The position numbers and the translations under genes were made by a program. The notes beneath the pieces were generated by a model. The model ran no database searches. It was not told the origin of the DNA and was given only the letters and a program-made list of their open reading frames with translations. Shown piece after piece: positions 36,484 through 48,431 of a DNA stretch of 64,000 bases. The stretch is from Glossina fuscipes (lineage: Eukaryota > Arthropoda > Insecta > Diptera > Glossinidae), in assembly GCF_014805625.2 (NCBI RefSeq), contig NW_023998414.1:19141280-19205279 (forward strand), in the 5' to 3' direction. How positions within the stretch are numbered: the stretch's first letter is position 1; every line of letters begins with the position of its first letter.

Positions 36484-38102
36484 TAGTTTTTAATGTTTAA
36501 ATGTGACCAAATAGAAAAAATTCCTTTCAACATAAAATTTACTTTTTTAATAAAATTGCGAACAGATATATGAAACAAAACAGCTGAATTTTGTTCAAAA
36601 TGGAATTCCAGGGTTTCCACATCTCGTAAGAGATATTTTATTTCATATCATTTTTTTGGATATCAAACTGCCAGCATTAAGAAACGTACGATTTCGTATG
36701 TACATATGCTTACTATAAACTCAAACTCTCGCGACAATTTCAGCAAATTGTTAAGATATCATGTTCTTGCTATAATAAAACGCTCTTATCGCTCCGATCT
36801 CAAAATTTTCGGAACAGTCTCGAGTCCTTGCGGTACGATATCACCTTCTGTTTATAAATAGGAGACGTGCCAAGATAGTTATCAACCTCATTTCTAAAAG
36901 TGAAGACATGGGAAATGATGTTTCTGTTAACGCAACAGAACCAATTTTATCTAGTTGACCTTTCATTGGCTTTATTGTTAAAGCTTGCTAGTTTTCTTTA
37001 CGTGACGTCGCCCTGTGTCGCATGTTTATACATACAGAACAGTCATAAGAAATGTACGCCAAAGACAACAAATTTTTCTTGGAAAAATTGAAATTTATTT
37101 CAATTTTATCACTTTTGAATTAAATAGGCAATGCTTTCAATTTCAAATTTTATAATTTTTAAAATCAGTATTTTTTTGTCTCCACAATTATGGTATAAAC
37201 TTTGATTTTAATTGTTGTTGTTACATCCAATTAGATTCCTTTAAATGCCACTTCTTGACAAAAATTTTATTAGCAAAACCATCGTGATAAAAAGCAATGA
37301 AATCGTTAAATCATTGCATTGTTCATTTAGTGGACATAAATTGCTAAAATGCGGAACTGGCATCAAATTATATATCGTCGTGCGCATATTGCGGCGTGTG
37401 GAACGATGTAATTACGGGGCTGTTAAAATCTTTGTCAGCAACGTCACGTGAGCCATTTGCAAAAGCAATCGTCTTATGTCTTAAATATAGTTCCATTTAA
37501 ATACAAATTGAATCTTAGTTTATCGGAGTTTGGTATATAGAGAGATTAAAATCGGACATGGAAATTAATTCATATGGAAAATTTTGCAAAACTTTTCATA
37601 TCTACTATACAATGAGAATTTATATATTGATTTGACATCGTTGACGTAGAATTTCAAGGTACACTATGGATTTGACATATATAGGGTCTTTATGTAAGCG
37701 TGCTATAGCACGGTTTTCATATTCATATTAGGGATTACTGCCGACACAAATAATTCTTCTGCAGATTCGGATGACGAATCTGATAGTATGGCTACAGAAG
37801 TCTTCAGTTGCCTACATAGCAGCAACTTCGCAAATCGCAATGCCTATGTTACGCATATTTGCGACCACATTATATAATTAAATTTATTAGTAATATATAA
37901 GATTTCCGAGTATAAAATAGTAAATAGATATACACATAGCACTGGATTATAAAGAATGTTTTTGTATGGGTGGATTAAGCTTTTGTCTTATTGAAAGAAA
38001 AATTTGATTGTAGCCAAATACGATTTCCTTTTCGATTTTTTCTTTTCTTAAGTAAAGCAATTCACAGAATGGCAAAAGAGGAAAAATAAAATATTATAAA
38101 GG
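36484..38102. other. intergenic with a TATA-like box and a possible exon
   Basis: TATAAATAG lies at 36853-36861, and an ATG at 36908 opens a 16-codon frame (MGNDVSVNATEPILSS). Separately, 'tattcatattag' at about 37719-37730 looks like a splice acceptor before a frame coding 'ADSDDESDSMATEVFSCLHS' and ending in TAA at about 37879. I could not join the two convincingly. The rest is AT-rich and empty. Confidence 0.25.
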
Positions 38103-39366
38103 TTATTTTATGATCTTATTCTTGTGTTTTTGAAAACGGTTTACACCTTGGCTACCATCTGCTTCACTATTTGAACAATCGGTCGCTTTAAATACAACAC
38201 ATCGCGGAATTCTTGAAGATATCATATACCAACTCATTGCAGCCTCGAACTCAGCGTGATAGGGTTCTCCTTTAAGCATTTCCAAATTGACTATTATATT
38301 TTCAGGATTGTGGGAAGACCCAGGCGAATACAATTCTATGCCTCCATAATATAGAGAGTTAACATTTACTGACAATGACTGATCCAAAAAGAAAACTGTT
38401 TGCAGCCAATTCGTTAGCGGTGACCAAGGATCAGTACTAAAGGCCAAACGAGTATGCGACTTGGTAAAATACACGTGAAAAAACAAGACAATACCGTCCA
38501 TGCGTCCACTTCGCTGCATATGCAGCTTATATTTGCTACGTATATAGAGATCCTCGCAAGTGGCTTTGTTCAAATTTAACATATGAATCGGGTATTGTTT
38601 ACTTAAGAGCTAAAAACAATTTAATGCAGTTCTATTTTAATTGTACAAACTACCTTTACTCTTCAATATTCACCTGTTCAACTTTTACGTGGTGATGTCT
38701 AGGTTCTCTTATCGCGACTTCTCGCAGACAGTTCATTTTGAATCCATAGACATGCTGCCACCATTCGATATTTTCATTTTTATATCTCTCATCTTCTATG
38801 GCAGCCACAAATAGTCTCGCCTTATCTGGGAATATAAGGCCGCCGGACTTCTTTAGCCATTTATCGCGTGCATACAAAACGTCAACGCAAGTAGACTGAT
38901 ACAACAACGCCTGTCCCATCCAATCACAAACAATTATATCGACCTCATCCACTGGCAATTCTATCTCAGTAATTTCGCCTTTCATCACTTCTATGATATC
39001 ATTGTAGCCGTTATTTTGTACTATTAGCTTAGTGTAGTAAAGTACATTTGAATTGTCCACCGCAAATACTCTAGCCGCGCCAGCTTTTGCTGCAAACAAA
39101 GCAAAAAGCCCTACGCCGCAATTTAGATTTAACACGACTCGGCCCCTAAATAAATGTTTGTTGTGCAGTATGGCACTTTTAAATGACACAATACGGATCT
39201 TATCCTTTAGTGATTGAGTAATCATCTCAATGCGGGCCCGATCGTCCTTTGAAAAATCAAATGATGTCATTTTGTCTATTGGGGAAGTCAATGGAATCGT
39301 AAAAGCGCTTTTATTTTCAGCATGTCCGGAACACTTTATTAACTTTTTTAGTTTTTTCGAATTCAT
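38103..39366 (-). CDS. PRMT-like protein with degenerate active site
   Basis: Two exons (39366-38674 and 38609-38103, 64-nt intron) give 399 aa. It has the whole PRMT layout: a Rossmann domain with 'FAAKAGAARVFAVD' and 'LYARDKWLKKSGGLIFPD', then the beta-barrel. The splice donor is GTGAAT at 38673; this aligns 'VKVEQLLSKQYPIHMLNL' with the PRMT1 barrel start without a gap. Catalytic residues are replaced: motif I reads NCGVG instead of GSGTG, the SAM-ribose Glu is Asp104, the two 'double-E' glutamates are Asp148 ('CDWMG') and Gln157 ('YQST'), and the THW loop is TNW (297-299). The N-terminal YFxxY helix is also lost. It is intact as a reading frame, so it is a divergent Art paralogue, probably not a methyltransferase, rather than a pseudogene. 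Confidence 0.88.
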
Positions 39367-39779
39367 AACGGGTCTTCCTATAAGCGCCCTTCTATTTATT
39401 TCTCTGGGGAATAAGCGTCTTCTTTTTTAAAAAACTATGAGCACAAGCAGCAATGGAAACATTTGTCAAAGTAATTTTATGAATAAGAAATTATATTATT
39501 ATTGTAATACAAAGTTATAATTATTTGCAAGAAATACATATATAAGCAACAAAAAGACTGCGGCCAATATGTTAAATGTAATTGTGGATTGTTGTGTTTT
39601 TTGTAGTGATAAGAATAGTGTTGCAAACTTTCGCTGAAAAAGGAGAAAAATACCGATTAAACGTAAAAAAAAATTATCGTATGACGCTCGGTTTTTGCTG
39701 CAAAGAGAAACCGCGGAGACCACCATATATAATCCGACAATGTCAAAAGAACTTCTAATACCATCAAGCGTGTGATATC
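39367..39779. other. intergenic, no supported gene
   Basis: Upstream flank of the PRMT-like gene. I see nothing beyond short frames. Confidence 0.4.
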
Positions 39780-39900
39780 TGAAGATGAGATGTTAAGCAG
39801 ACTCAGCAGACTATTACAAACCTCACAGACATCATTTTTAAATATACTTCATCACTCACGAGTCTGTAAGGAATTTTGATTTCGCAGCAATTTAACGAAG
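39780..39900 (-). pseudogene. decayed LINE C-terminal fragment
   Basis: A minus-strand frame reads 'IKIPYRLVSDEVYLKMM', which matches 'FKVLHRLMSNHTYDKVYFKMI' of the LINE fragment at 40492-40791. The following zinc-knuckle part ('VCEVCN') is in another frame, so a frameshift separates them. The plus strand shares 'gcagactcag' and 'acctcacagacatc' with the other copy. Confidence 0.6.
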
Positions 39901-40194
39901 CCCATGGTATGCGTTTACAGATAAATCTGGGAATTATTTTACCGAAAAGGCGAATGCATTTGGCGCGCACAGTCTCTTTAAATTCATCATTTAGTTTTTG
40001 GAAGTTTGAAGTCCATGTACAATATTATGGATTAAAAGCAAGGGCGAAGCACAGGCTGAAAATATCGTAAAAAGGCTAAGAAAGTGGTCAAATATCGAAA
40101 TTGTTCTTAACGCTCTCAATCGCCGAACAGTACGTTCAGGTGTTTAAAGGCTTGATAGTCAATAATTCAATCGCGTGGTCAAAAGGAAAAATCT

Positions 40195-40197
<3 letters not shown>

Positions 40198-40226
<29 letters not shown>

Positions 40227-40839
40227 GTTTAGAAATGGATTGGACCAGTTAAGTTAATGTTAGATCCATAATCCAGAAACGAAGTTGAGAGCGATTGATG
40301 AAAAAATTTAAGCATAGGTAGACTGATGTGGCAGAGTGTTCGCAATGAGAGGCTCTGTACCGCTGTCAATCCATAAATCACCGTATTTGGTACTGTACTG
40401 TCAAGATCCGGCTAATAATGCCGATAAAAGAAAAAGTGTAGGCGATTCGTAATTGTAATAGAAATACTCAATGTAAAATTAGAATGAAAACTCAACTGAT
40501 TTGATAAAGGCAGTCAGTCAAATGCCTAAAGTTACCAGCACGAAAAATTTCATATAAATTGTTATACAGGTTAAATATACTGAAAGATTGTCTAAGGATG
40601 TCAAACCTCCTGCACTCAAAAATAAGGTGCTCGGCAGACTCAGTAATATTGCAATCCTCACAGATGTCAGAGGAGGAGACTTTGATCATTTTAAAATAGA
40701 CCTTGTCGTAGGTGTGATTACTCATAAGACGGTGAAGAACTTTAAATTCCCATGTTGTGAATTTTCCTTTAGGTAGAAGCGAGGGTGTCAAAAAAGGGTA
40801 AATTTTGTAGAACAGCCGGTCACTTTTTTCTCTAGCTAG
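40198..40839 (-). mobile_element. 5'-truncated non-LTR retrotransposon (LINE)
   Basis: A minus-strand frame at 40791-40492 encodes the C-terminal end of a LINE ORF2, with the CCHC knuckle of that region ('ICEDCNITESAEHLIFEC': C-x2-C-x7-H-x4-C). The element ends in a 29-base poly(A) tail (T run at 40198-40226). 'aaatctag' occurs directly outside both ends (40189-40196 and 40840-40847), which fits a short target-site duplication. No reverse transcriptase core remains. Confidence 0.75.
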
Positions 40840-40849
40840 AAATCTAGAT

Positions 40850-42000
40850 TTAATTTAAGTTCTTAACAGTCCCATCAACAAGTTTTTAAAATTCCGATTG
40901 CTTTATTTTTCTTCGTAACTTCAAAATTATTAAAATTTCTGAACGTGCGCATATATATAAATAAGGTTACTGACTATGTGTTCTTCGTTCTCATTTAGAT
41001 AGCGTATCTTGAAAGTTAATTGGTTGTTATATATCGCCTTCCTTATTTGAAATGATTTCGAAAAAATAATGGAAAAATTGGACGTTTATTTGCTTACAAT
41101 GATATAATGAATGACAAAATCATACGAACGTAAATAAAAGCAAAAATTATACAAAATTTTTGATAAAATGAAATATTTTCATATAATTTTCTATTTCTAT
41201 TTATTAGGAAAAGCTTGATTCGTAAACTTAAACTTTGAATTTTAATATACATCGTATATATATATATATATTATAAATTACGAGTATTAATTAGATAATT
41301 GGAGTAAAAAGCAAAACGGAAAAGAAATTAATTTAGTTACCTTTCACAACTTTCAAATTTGTTGCTTTGTTTCAGCTGTTTGTTTGTAAGTAAAGAATTT
41401 TGATTGGAATTCATTTTATTTTTAATTTACAGCTGTTTTCTCTTATAAAATACAACTCTAAACAACCAATATTTATTATAACCATAGCTGTCTTGCTTGT
41501 GCCTGATTTGAGAGAACGTTTTTTGCACCTTCTGTGCATACATACAGCAAGGAAACTCGAAATAAAATTTTGCGAGCTTCATGCACATTCAGTGCCAAGT
41601 ATTCGCATGTAATTTTTATCTTGTCATTGGTTGATTTATTTGTTTTATTGATCGTTTCTAAACGGTTAATCACGTAGTTTTATTTCAAAATAATTTTAAA
41701 GCAGTTATTTCTTTCATAACAAACGATCAATTGGTTAAAAATAAGTTAAAACAAACTTGTTTTCTGTAACACAATTAGAACATTTCTTTCTCCAGACATG
41801 AGTAAAATTTTACAATAACAATACTGCCAAAAATCCTCTCAGACAACACAATAAAAGAGAACATCATAAAAGTAGAAAAGAAAAGTAGAATAATTTTTTG
41901 TATAGTGAAATATGCACTCTATCTAAGAAAATCTATAGAAAATTTTTACTAGCTAACGTTTAGTGCATATAATAGTGTATACAAGATGAACGCCAACAAT
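40850..42000. other. intergenic, no supported gene
   Basis: AT-rich, with a (TA)n run at about 41251-41271. No coding signal. The end nearest 42000 is probably 5' UTR of the next gene. Confidence 0.4.
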
Positions 42001-42005
42001 TAAAA

Positions 42006-42071
42006 ATGGACCGGATGAGATGGAGAGCATTTTATTAAATGTCTATGATCGTGTGGCCGTCGAATAGGTGA
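42006..42071 (+). promoter_or_regulatory. two abutting 10-codon upstream ORFs
   Basis: ATG at 42006 runs to TAA at 42036-42038, and the next three bases (42039) are ATG of a second small frame ending in TGA at 42069-42071. Both precede the main start at 42109 by less than 110 nt. If they are in the mature 5' leader they would lower initiation at the main ATG. Confidence 0.5.
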
Positions 42072-42108
42072 AAGGTAGTAAAAACAAACTACAAAACTGC
42101 CGACGAAA

Positions 42109-42645
42109 ATGGCCGAAGAAATCAACTGTTTGAGGCCAGCAACTAGTGTTCCCGTAGCCAGTTGTGAGGGCGAATATACTTGGACTTACCGTGAACCTCT
42201 TTTGCATTTGCAAAAATATTCGCCGCTAATTCGTTTAATCGATTTTGTTGAAAATATTAAATGTAAACGTTTTTACGAGCCATCGGAGCGCTTTCAAATG
42301 TTAATGTCGGCTTGCATTCTGCGCCAAAATTCACCATTCTGCCAAACTCGTCGTTTTCCTGAAGACTATTGGGTCAACTTATCAGTAGGCCAGATGGCCA
42401 ATGCCTTAGATAATCTTGTTACTGCGCTTGATATACCTACAACCGAATTTTATGGTCACATACAAGTGGCCGCAAGCGATCTGGACAACTACAAGCAAAA
42501 ATTTAATTCTTCAATGGAAGAACTGCGGCGTTTAGTATACTGCACTGATTTAGATAAATTAGCTGACATTGGGGTTTACAATCGACAAACGTTTGAACAA
42601 CGTTTCAATATGCAATGGTACGAGCATGGCGGACTAAGAGCTTGA
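42109..42645 (+). CDS. 178-aa protein of unknown family
   Basis: A single uninterrupted frame starts in a good context (cgaaaATGG) and ends at 42645. The protein is soluble, with no signal peptide or membrane helix. It has many aromatic and cysteine residues ('EGEYTWTYREPLLHLQKYS', 'MLMSACILRQNSPFCQTRR', 'EDYWVNLSVGQMANALDNL') and probably helical segments towards the C terminus ('LDNYKQKFNSSMEELRRL'). Codon use and evenness of composition look like real coding sequence. I do not recognise the family and assign no function. It stands alone between LINE debris and the convergent RTEL1 gene. Confidence 0.75.
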   Translation: MAEEINCLRPATSVPVASCEGEYTWTYREPLLHLQKYSPLIRLIDFVENIKCKRFYEPSERFQMLMSACILRQNSPFCQTRRFPEDYWVNLSVGQMANALDNLVTALDIPTTEFYGHIQVAASDLDNYKQKFNSSMEELRRLVYCTDLDKLADIGVYNRQTFEQRFNMQWYEHGGLRA

Positions 42646-43554
42646 ACAACTGCGTGTATGCGTTTTGGATCTATATTTCCATATTTGCGAATCTTGTCGC
42701 TGAAATTACTTAATTAGAGCATGTGTCAGGATAATTGGAATTAATTTTAAATTATTTAAAACTTAGCTTTAACTCAACATTATGTTAACACGTATGTGTA
42801 TCATGCCGCTGAATCGGCTGGATTACCATATGTGCCAGGTTATATAAATTATTACTTTAATAGAACAAATATATTTCCAAACGCTGAATATCTATGCTGT
42901 GATGGGATGGCCAAATCTTATTATAACTTTTAAATAATAATAATAATAATATAAAAAAATTTGCTATCCCTAAGAATCGCAACTTTTTTATGGATTTCAT
43001 CAATCTTGTAGAGTTACAAGAGTATTAAAACCTATATAGAGAAATATATTATAACTGTTACATCCAATTAATCTCGATAAGTTGTTGTTTTTTTATAAAG
43101 AAAAGAATATGTAGAAGTACTACATTCGCTTACCAGTTGCTTCAAAGCTCATCTTACGTCACAATCATCCATGTAACGCATATCTCATGCGTATAATTCC
43201 TACCGACAAAAGCAGGAGCATCGCAAATATATATCGTCTTGAAAAGCAAGAGTCGTTGTCATCGTGTCCGAATTGTTATTGTTACAAGTTACAAGTTTGA
43301 GGGAGAGAAAGTTCTAAGTTTGAGTTCGACCAAACGCGTCCATAGCTAACAAAAAACGCTTCGAATTTGGACGCGTTAACGATTCGCCTCAAATTGAATA
43401 CAATTTTTTCAGTTCATTTTTGCGTGTATCCAGAAACGTCAATTATTAGTAATCTTAATAAGCAAGGTGTTATGTGCATGTGCTCTTAAAAAAAAAAATA
43501 CATCAAATCAGAAACACATTTCGTTTGATAACTCTTTTGTAACATATGCGAACA
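42646..43554. other. intergenic between convergent genes
   Basis: This region holds the 3' ends of the 178-aa gene and RTEL1. An (ATA)n stretch lies at about 42934-42951. Nothing else is recognised. Confidence 0.4.
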
Positions 43555-43560
43555 TTTATT
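43555..43560 (-). terminator. poly(A) signal of RTEL1
   Basis: AATAAA on the minus strand lies 54 nt past the RTEL1 stop codon. Confidence 0.55.
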
Positions 43561-43613
43561 GGAAATGGATAGATTTTTTTAAAAAGAGATTATATGCATG
43601 TGTAAGGCAAAAG

Positions 43614-46600
43614 TTAAAAGGTCTGTAAGATTTTGGTGGAATGATCGGCCAAACGTTTATCAAATTGCATTCTGTGTTCATTTTTAAGAAAACGTCTCAT
43701 ACCTTGTAACATGTAAAAAAGGCATGGCTTGCCTAACATTTGGAATAGTACATCCATTAAATCACCTATGGTATTGTCAGTCTTATAAGATATTAAAGCG
43801 GCAGAGAAAGCCTTAAAATCGTCCGAGGACAGGGAACTACGTAGCTAAGAGTGATATTGTTATAATATGAAAAATAATACATAAATGAATTGGATATTAA
43901 CTTACCACTCTTAAGAACTCAACACGTTCTTCAGGAGCTTTTTTGTTTTGATCATTTTCTAAACGAGGCTTGTCGATAAATTTGAACTGATCTAGTGAAA
44001 TTGTGGGAGTACCTGAGGATTTTGATGGCAGAGAAGATGTGAGACGCGTATTGTCTACTAATCTGTATTTCCTTTTTCCGTCCGTATCGTTTCTAGCGGT
44101 GGAAGACGTTGAAGGTGAATTTGTAGGACTGCGCCTTCTTTTGTTTATCTGAATTTGACTATTCGAAGGAGTGCCCACATCTTTGCTATTAAAATCGATA
44201 GTTGAAACATCGCCGTCCAGGCGACTCATAAAATCCGCAACGCTCGGAAGTTTGTTGTCAGACGGTCGCGCAGTAGCTTTAGCGTAATCGTTGAGAGACC
44301 AGCCTTCAATCATATTTGTTTCTTCAGCTTGACTAAGAGAGCACCAACGAAGAGCATTAACAGATTTGATATGAAATTAGCAAAGCAAAAGCTTACATGG
44401 CATTATTTAAAGCCGTTTGAAATCTCCTTCTACCGGGCACATTGTTTTGGGAGTTGGGAAAGTATTTACTGCTAACGATATCACGTGCGTTCACGAATTC
44501 GCAACCTTCACTCACCAAAGACTCGACAATACGCTCGCTGGCTTTAGGCATCTAATCGCATGCAAAAAAAAAGTAAATATATAATGAAATCATGAAAGTT
44601 AAAAAACTTATAAAACTTGCAGTTTTCTCAGCGTTTTTGAAAAAATCGCGCAATTCTTTTACTATGGGACCAAATAATGAAGATTTTGGCTGATTGCCTA
44701 ATATTTCACGTATCCATTTCGAAAGCTGTTGCACTTGCGTAGATTGCTGAAAGCGTACATCGCACAACAATATAGCACCATAATCATGACGATGTCGTAT
44801 AACGCGCCCTATTGCCTGATTGACGGCACGTGTAGCTTCCAAAGCATACCAAGCTTGTCCAGACAGTAACTGATAATTAAGAGTTTACAAAAATATATAT
44901 AGAAAACAAAAAATGTTGAAAAATTTTAACCTGATTTTCTTTAGTCCGATTGTCATCCAAATATTTTTTTTTTAATATAACCTTTGGATCTTTGAAGGGC
45001 GGAAACGGAAGACCTGTAATAATAACTGCACGACCATTGCGATCAGCAAAATCTAAGCCCTCAGACACTTTGCCGCGACAAACCGCCATAAAGCAAGCGC
45101 CTTTTGAACTTTTAATACTTTCGTAAAATCCCTCCATAGTGTTGAGGAAATCATCCTTCCCTTTTGGTTCAACAAAAATTGGTTTAAAACGAGATAAATC
45201 TGCCCATAGCCCTGAAGCTTGCCAGGAATTTACACACTGGTTAAGTAACGGATACGAAGGGAAGAATACTAACAGGCCATCGGGTACAATGCGGGCCACA
45301 TTCAAAATTGTAGAGCCCAAAGAGCTAACATATTTAGGATTATCCCTGCATTGGTGTATAAGGATGATATCGCCAATTTTCTTTTAATAATTCACGATTT
45401 TACCTGTTTTGGAAATTCGACATCAGAGGCTCTCGATCGGGCCCAGAACCAATAATTTTTACATAAACTTGCGATTGCGAAACGATGTGAGGATTTTCAA
45501 GCTGTTGCATAACCGGTAAAGCCAATTCAGCAATAAGCGGTTTCAATGGAGCCAACGTACCGCTTGTTAATATAATACTTCGTATATTTTTATTCAACAG
45601 CTGCTCCATCCTTAAGGAATAGAAAATTTTTTATAAGTATTCAACTTTCAGTTCACCTAAAAAATTATTAGCGATGTCTTACCCAAAGCCTGGGTTAAAG
45701 CACCAATAGTTTATAATTTTTGCAGCTTTCTTCTCGGAATTCGCATTGGAATTCTTCGATAGCCATACGTCTTTATTCGAATCGTGTCTTTGAGATTGCT
45801 TAATTTCTTCCAGTTGGATGTGTACTTTAAAGCTTTTATAAATTTTTTCAATTTGATCTTCCTTGTTGATAAATACGATGTTTAGCATGTCGGCTAAAGT
45901 CTGATAGCTTTTGCCTTTCCGCAGTCTGCTGGTTTGCGATTGAACAGCTAAAAATTGTACTAATTTTTCCAGAAGCACTATGACGTGTTTTGATGTTTTG
46001 TAATTCAGCTAAAATGTGAAGAGCAAGAAGATAATAATATTAAAAATTATTTGAGGGAATATAACACTTGCATAAATTTATCTTGGTATGTTCTTGCCAC
46101 AGATGATGATTTCTAGATATGTTAAGCGACCAATGAAAATTGCTTTCAGGTTCAAGATTATATATATACGAGAGTAATTTTTGTGCATCTACAAGGACTA
46201 TATTAAAACATTTGAGACATGGTCTATGAACTTTTGCCAATTTGCCAAAGAAATAGAGCGGTTGTCACACATTCACTTATGAAGATAATGTAAATTTACC
46301 GAATCTTCAGAACGTTAATGAGTTTCAAGTCTTAAAAATTGCTTCCCGCTGGTCAAATCAAAACTTTCTATTTATTTAAATTTTACGGCCTATAACTGTT
46401 TTTATAAAAAATGTAAGGTAAATCCGTTTGTCAGACACTTGGAAAAGAGGTCAAACCAATGTTTTTTTTTTTTATCACATATTAAAGAACATTAACTAAC
46501 ATTTGCTTTCCCAAGCAGGTCGTATATATAGGATGCTGGAAGTGTAACTCCTTCTATTTTGTTTTCCACTTCAATTTCATCGATGGCCTTTTCCAATTCT

Positions 46601-47553
46601 AAAAGCATTTCTTTAAGCAATGTCAAATCATCGAGTGTAAAGTCTTTAGATTCGTCTTCGCAATCTTGGCCATCAGAGCCTGAAGCTTTTATAGCGGCCA
46701 TTATATGAGTTGTATCATCGATAGCCATGGCAACATCCGATGATTTTATTTGCACGGACGCGCATTCTTCGCAAATCTTTTCAATGTTATGAGCTTCATC
46801 TAATATAATTATTGTATTATGCAATTCCACTTTATTTGCCTTGCGAGCTATAGGATCAAGCAAATAATTGTACGGCATAAATGTTATATCGGCATCAGCT
46901 ACAAGCTCTTTAACCGCATAATATGGACACATTTTTAGTTTTTGTCCCACTTTAACCAAGTCCTCTATATCCATAATTGTGGGCCCTCGAAAACTTGGAT
47001 CATCCTTACGAGATTCTACGCGAGAGTGAAATGAACATGTGCGAGTGTCTACCTTAGCTTTGCACATTTGCACCTTATTGGCATTGCCTTGCTCCCTCAT
47101 AACTTCTGGATGTATACATAATTGATCTCGTGAACCCAAAACTACGGCACGCATAGAAGAATAAGCAGTTCGTTTTAATTCTTGCATGGCTTGAGTTAGT
47201 TGGGAATGGGTGCGAGATGCATAAATTATTTTTGGGGCACCCCAGTTAGCGTCTTTTTCTCTAAACCGACCTTTAACTTCTATTTTATCTTGCTTATCTG
47301 AAGCACTTCTAGGAGCAATGCCATTTAGGGTTGATTTTGCTATTTGTGCTTGAATTTCTTGTTTCTGATGTAATAGCCAGGCTAAAGAAGAACACAATAA
47401 GCTTAAAGTTTTGCCAGTGCCGGTAGGGGACTCCAGGACACCGTTAGTACCATCACGTAAACACATTATAACTTTTTCCATATAAGCGCGCTGCACTTCA
47501 TAGGGTTCGAATGGAAAAACCACAGGTATACCAGCTACTATTGATTCCGGCAT
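43614..47553 (-). CDS. Rtel1: RTEL1 DNA helicase (Fe-S, XPD family)
   Basis: 5'-3' helicase that dismantles D-loops, G-quadruplexes and T-loops, protecting telomeres and forks. Eight exons join in phase to 1020 aa: 47553-46501, 46008-45683, 45610-45404, 45345-44931, 44869-44621, 44551-44397, 44332-43906 and 43844-43614. Motifs: Walker A 'SPTGTGKT' (42-49), four Fe-S cysteines (146, 164, 173, 209), DEAH (252-255), 'LTSGTLAP', '[15 protein letters not shown]' and '[15 protein letters not shown]'. Exons 7-8 encode a harmonin-N-like helical domain ('[16 protein letters not shown]'). Intron 5 starts with GC (44620-44619) instead of GT; only this donor keeps the frame and the conserved 'AEKTMP' junction. 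Intron 1 is 492 nt, the others 58-72 nt. I see no C-terminal RING domain, so it resembles the shorter fly form. Confidence 0.96.
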
Positions 47554-48249
47554 CTTATTTTTTCTTTTATCAAGTGTTAAATATTATATTTCGAGTGATA
47601 AAATTATTTATTAAAACTTGTACAAATATTTATAAAAAATCGAGCCTATTCATATATATCTTCTTCTTCTGCAAATTATCAAATCAACAAGCAAAGAAAA
47701 ACGCAGTGTTGTCTTAAAAAGGTCAATGTGAAAACTAACTTTTTTCTGTTTGGGCCCTAATAAAGTTGATAAATTACTTGAATATAGATACATAAATGTT
47801 ATGCGTGAAATATCTATATATATATATTAAGGTAGGTTGGCGGGCAATGCAGCCAGGGTACTCACAGCTTGATTGTGATTCTGTGTGAGATTTGGATATG
47901 ACGGCTATGACCGATATGAAGAATACATTGAAGTTAGTTGGTTAGCCTTAAGGCACGTTTAAAGTTACAATAAATCCAATAGGTTTTTTTTTTTAATTTT
48001 CCACAATTTTTGCGAAATTAAAGAAAGACAGCAGCTCAACTTATTTGCGGAAATGCAACTCAATGTTGATAGTTCGAAACAGTAGGCACTTGGTAACGAT
48101 AGTAGACCACTTTAACCGTTCGTTTTGTAACATTTCGACCCAGGCCTCAGATGCCGTTTTTCTCACCTCGCTTGCTTATCAGGCCACAAATAGCTCGAAC
48201 ATGAAGAGTCGCCTGCGAAGGGTTTATCGCATGGTTTGAGGAGTCGAGA
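47554..48249. other. intergenic, no supported gene
   Basis: RTEL1 upstream flank, with a short (TA)n run near 47816-47828. The part after about 47990 may be decayed family A sequence, but only the end from 48250 is clear. Confidence 0.4.
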
Positions 48250-48391
48250 TAAGGAAATCAACGAATCTGTTCTAATCGATTCAAAATTTGCTACCGATGT
48301 AGAATATATATACTTTGCATCCCTCTGAGCGCTACCGTCTTTTCGACAAAGTGAATAAATTGCTCACTCTTCGGTGATGGGCACTACTTTA
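48250..48391 (-). repeat. family A repeat fragment
   Basis: The reverse complement opens 'gtgcccatcaccgaagag', then 'cactttgtcgaaaagacgg', 'gtatatatattctac' and 'ttttgaatcgattagaac'. This is the 5' portion of family A. Confidence 0.7.
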
Positions 48392-48431
48392 ACATAAAAT
48401 AACTTTTCAGTTAGCATATAGTGTGTATGTT

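Noticed and set aside
38656..38674. PRMT-like exon 1 extended to the GTAAAG donor near 38660
   Set aside because: Joining from there gives an immediate stop; the GTGAAT donor at 38673 keeps the frame and gives a gap-free family alignment.
44614..44621. Canonical GT donor for RTEL1 intron 5
   Set aside because: It shifts the frame and creates a stop; only the GC donor works.
46040..46240. Open minus-strand frame within RTEL1 intron 1
   Set aside because: It has no family similarity, and exon 1 joins directly to the exon at 46008 in phase.
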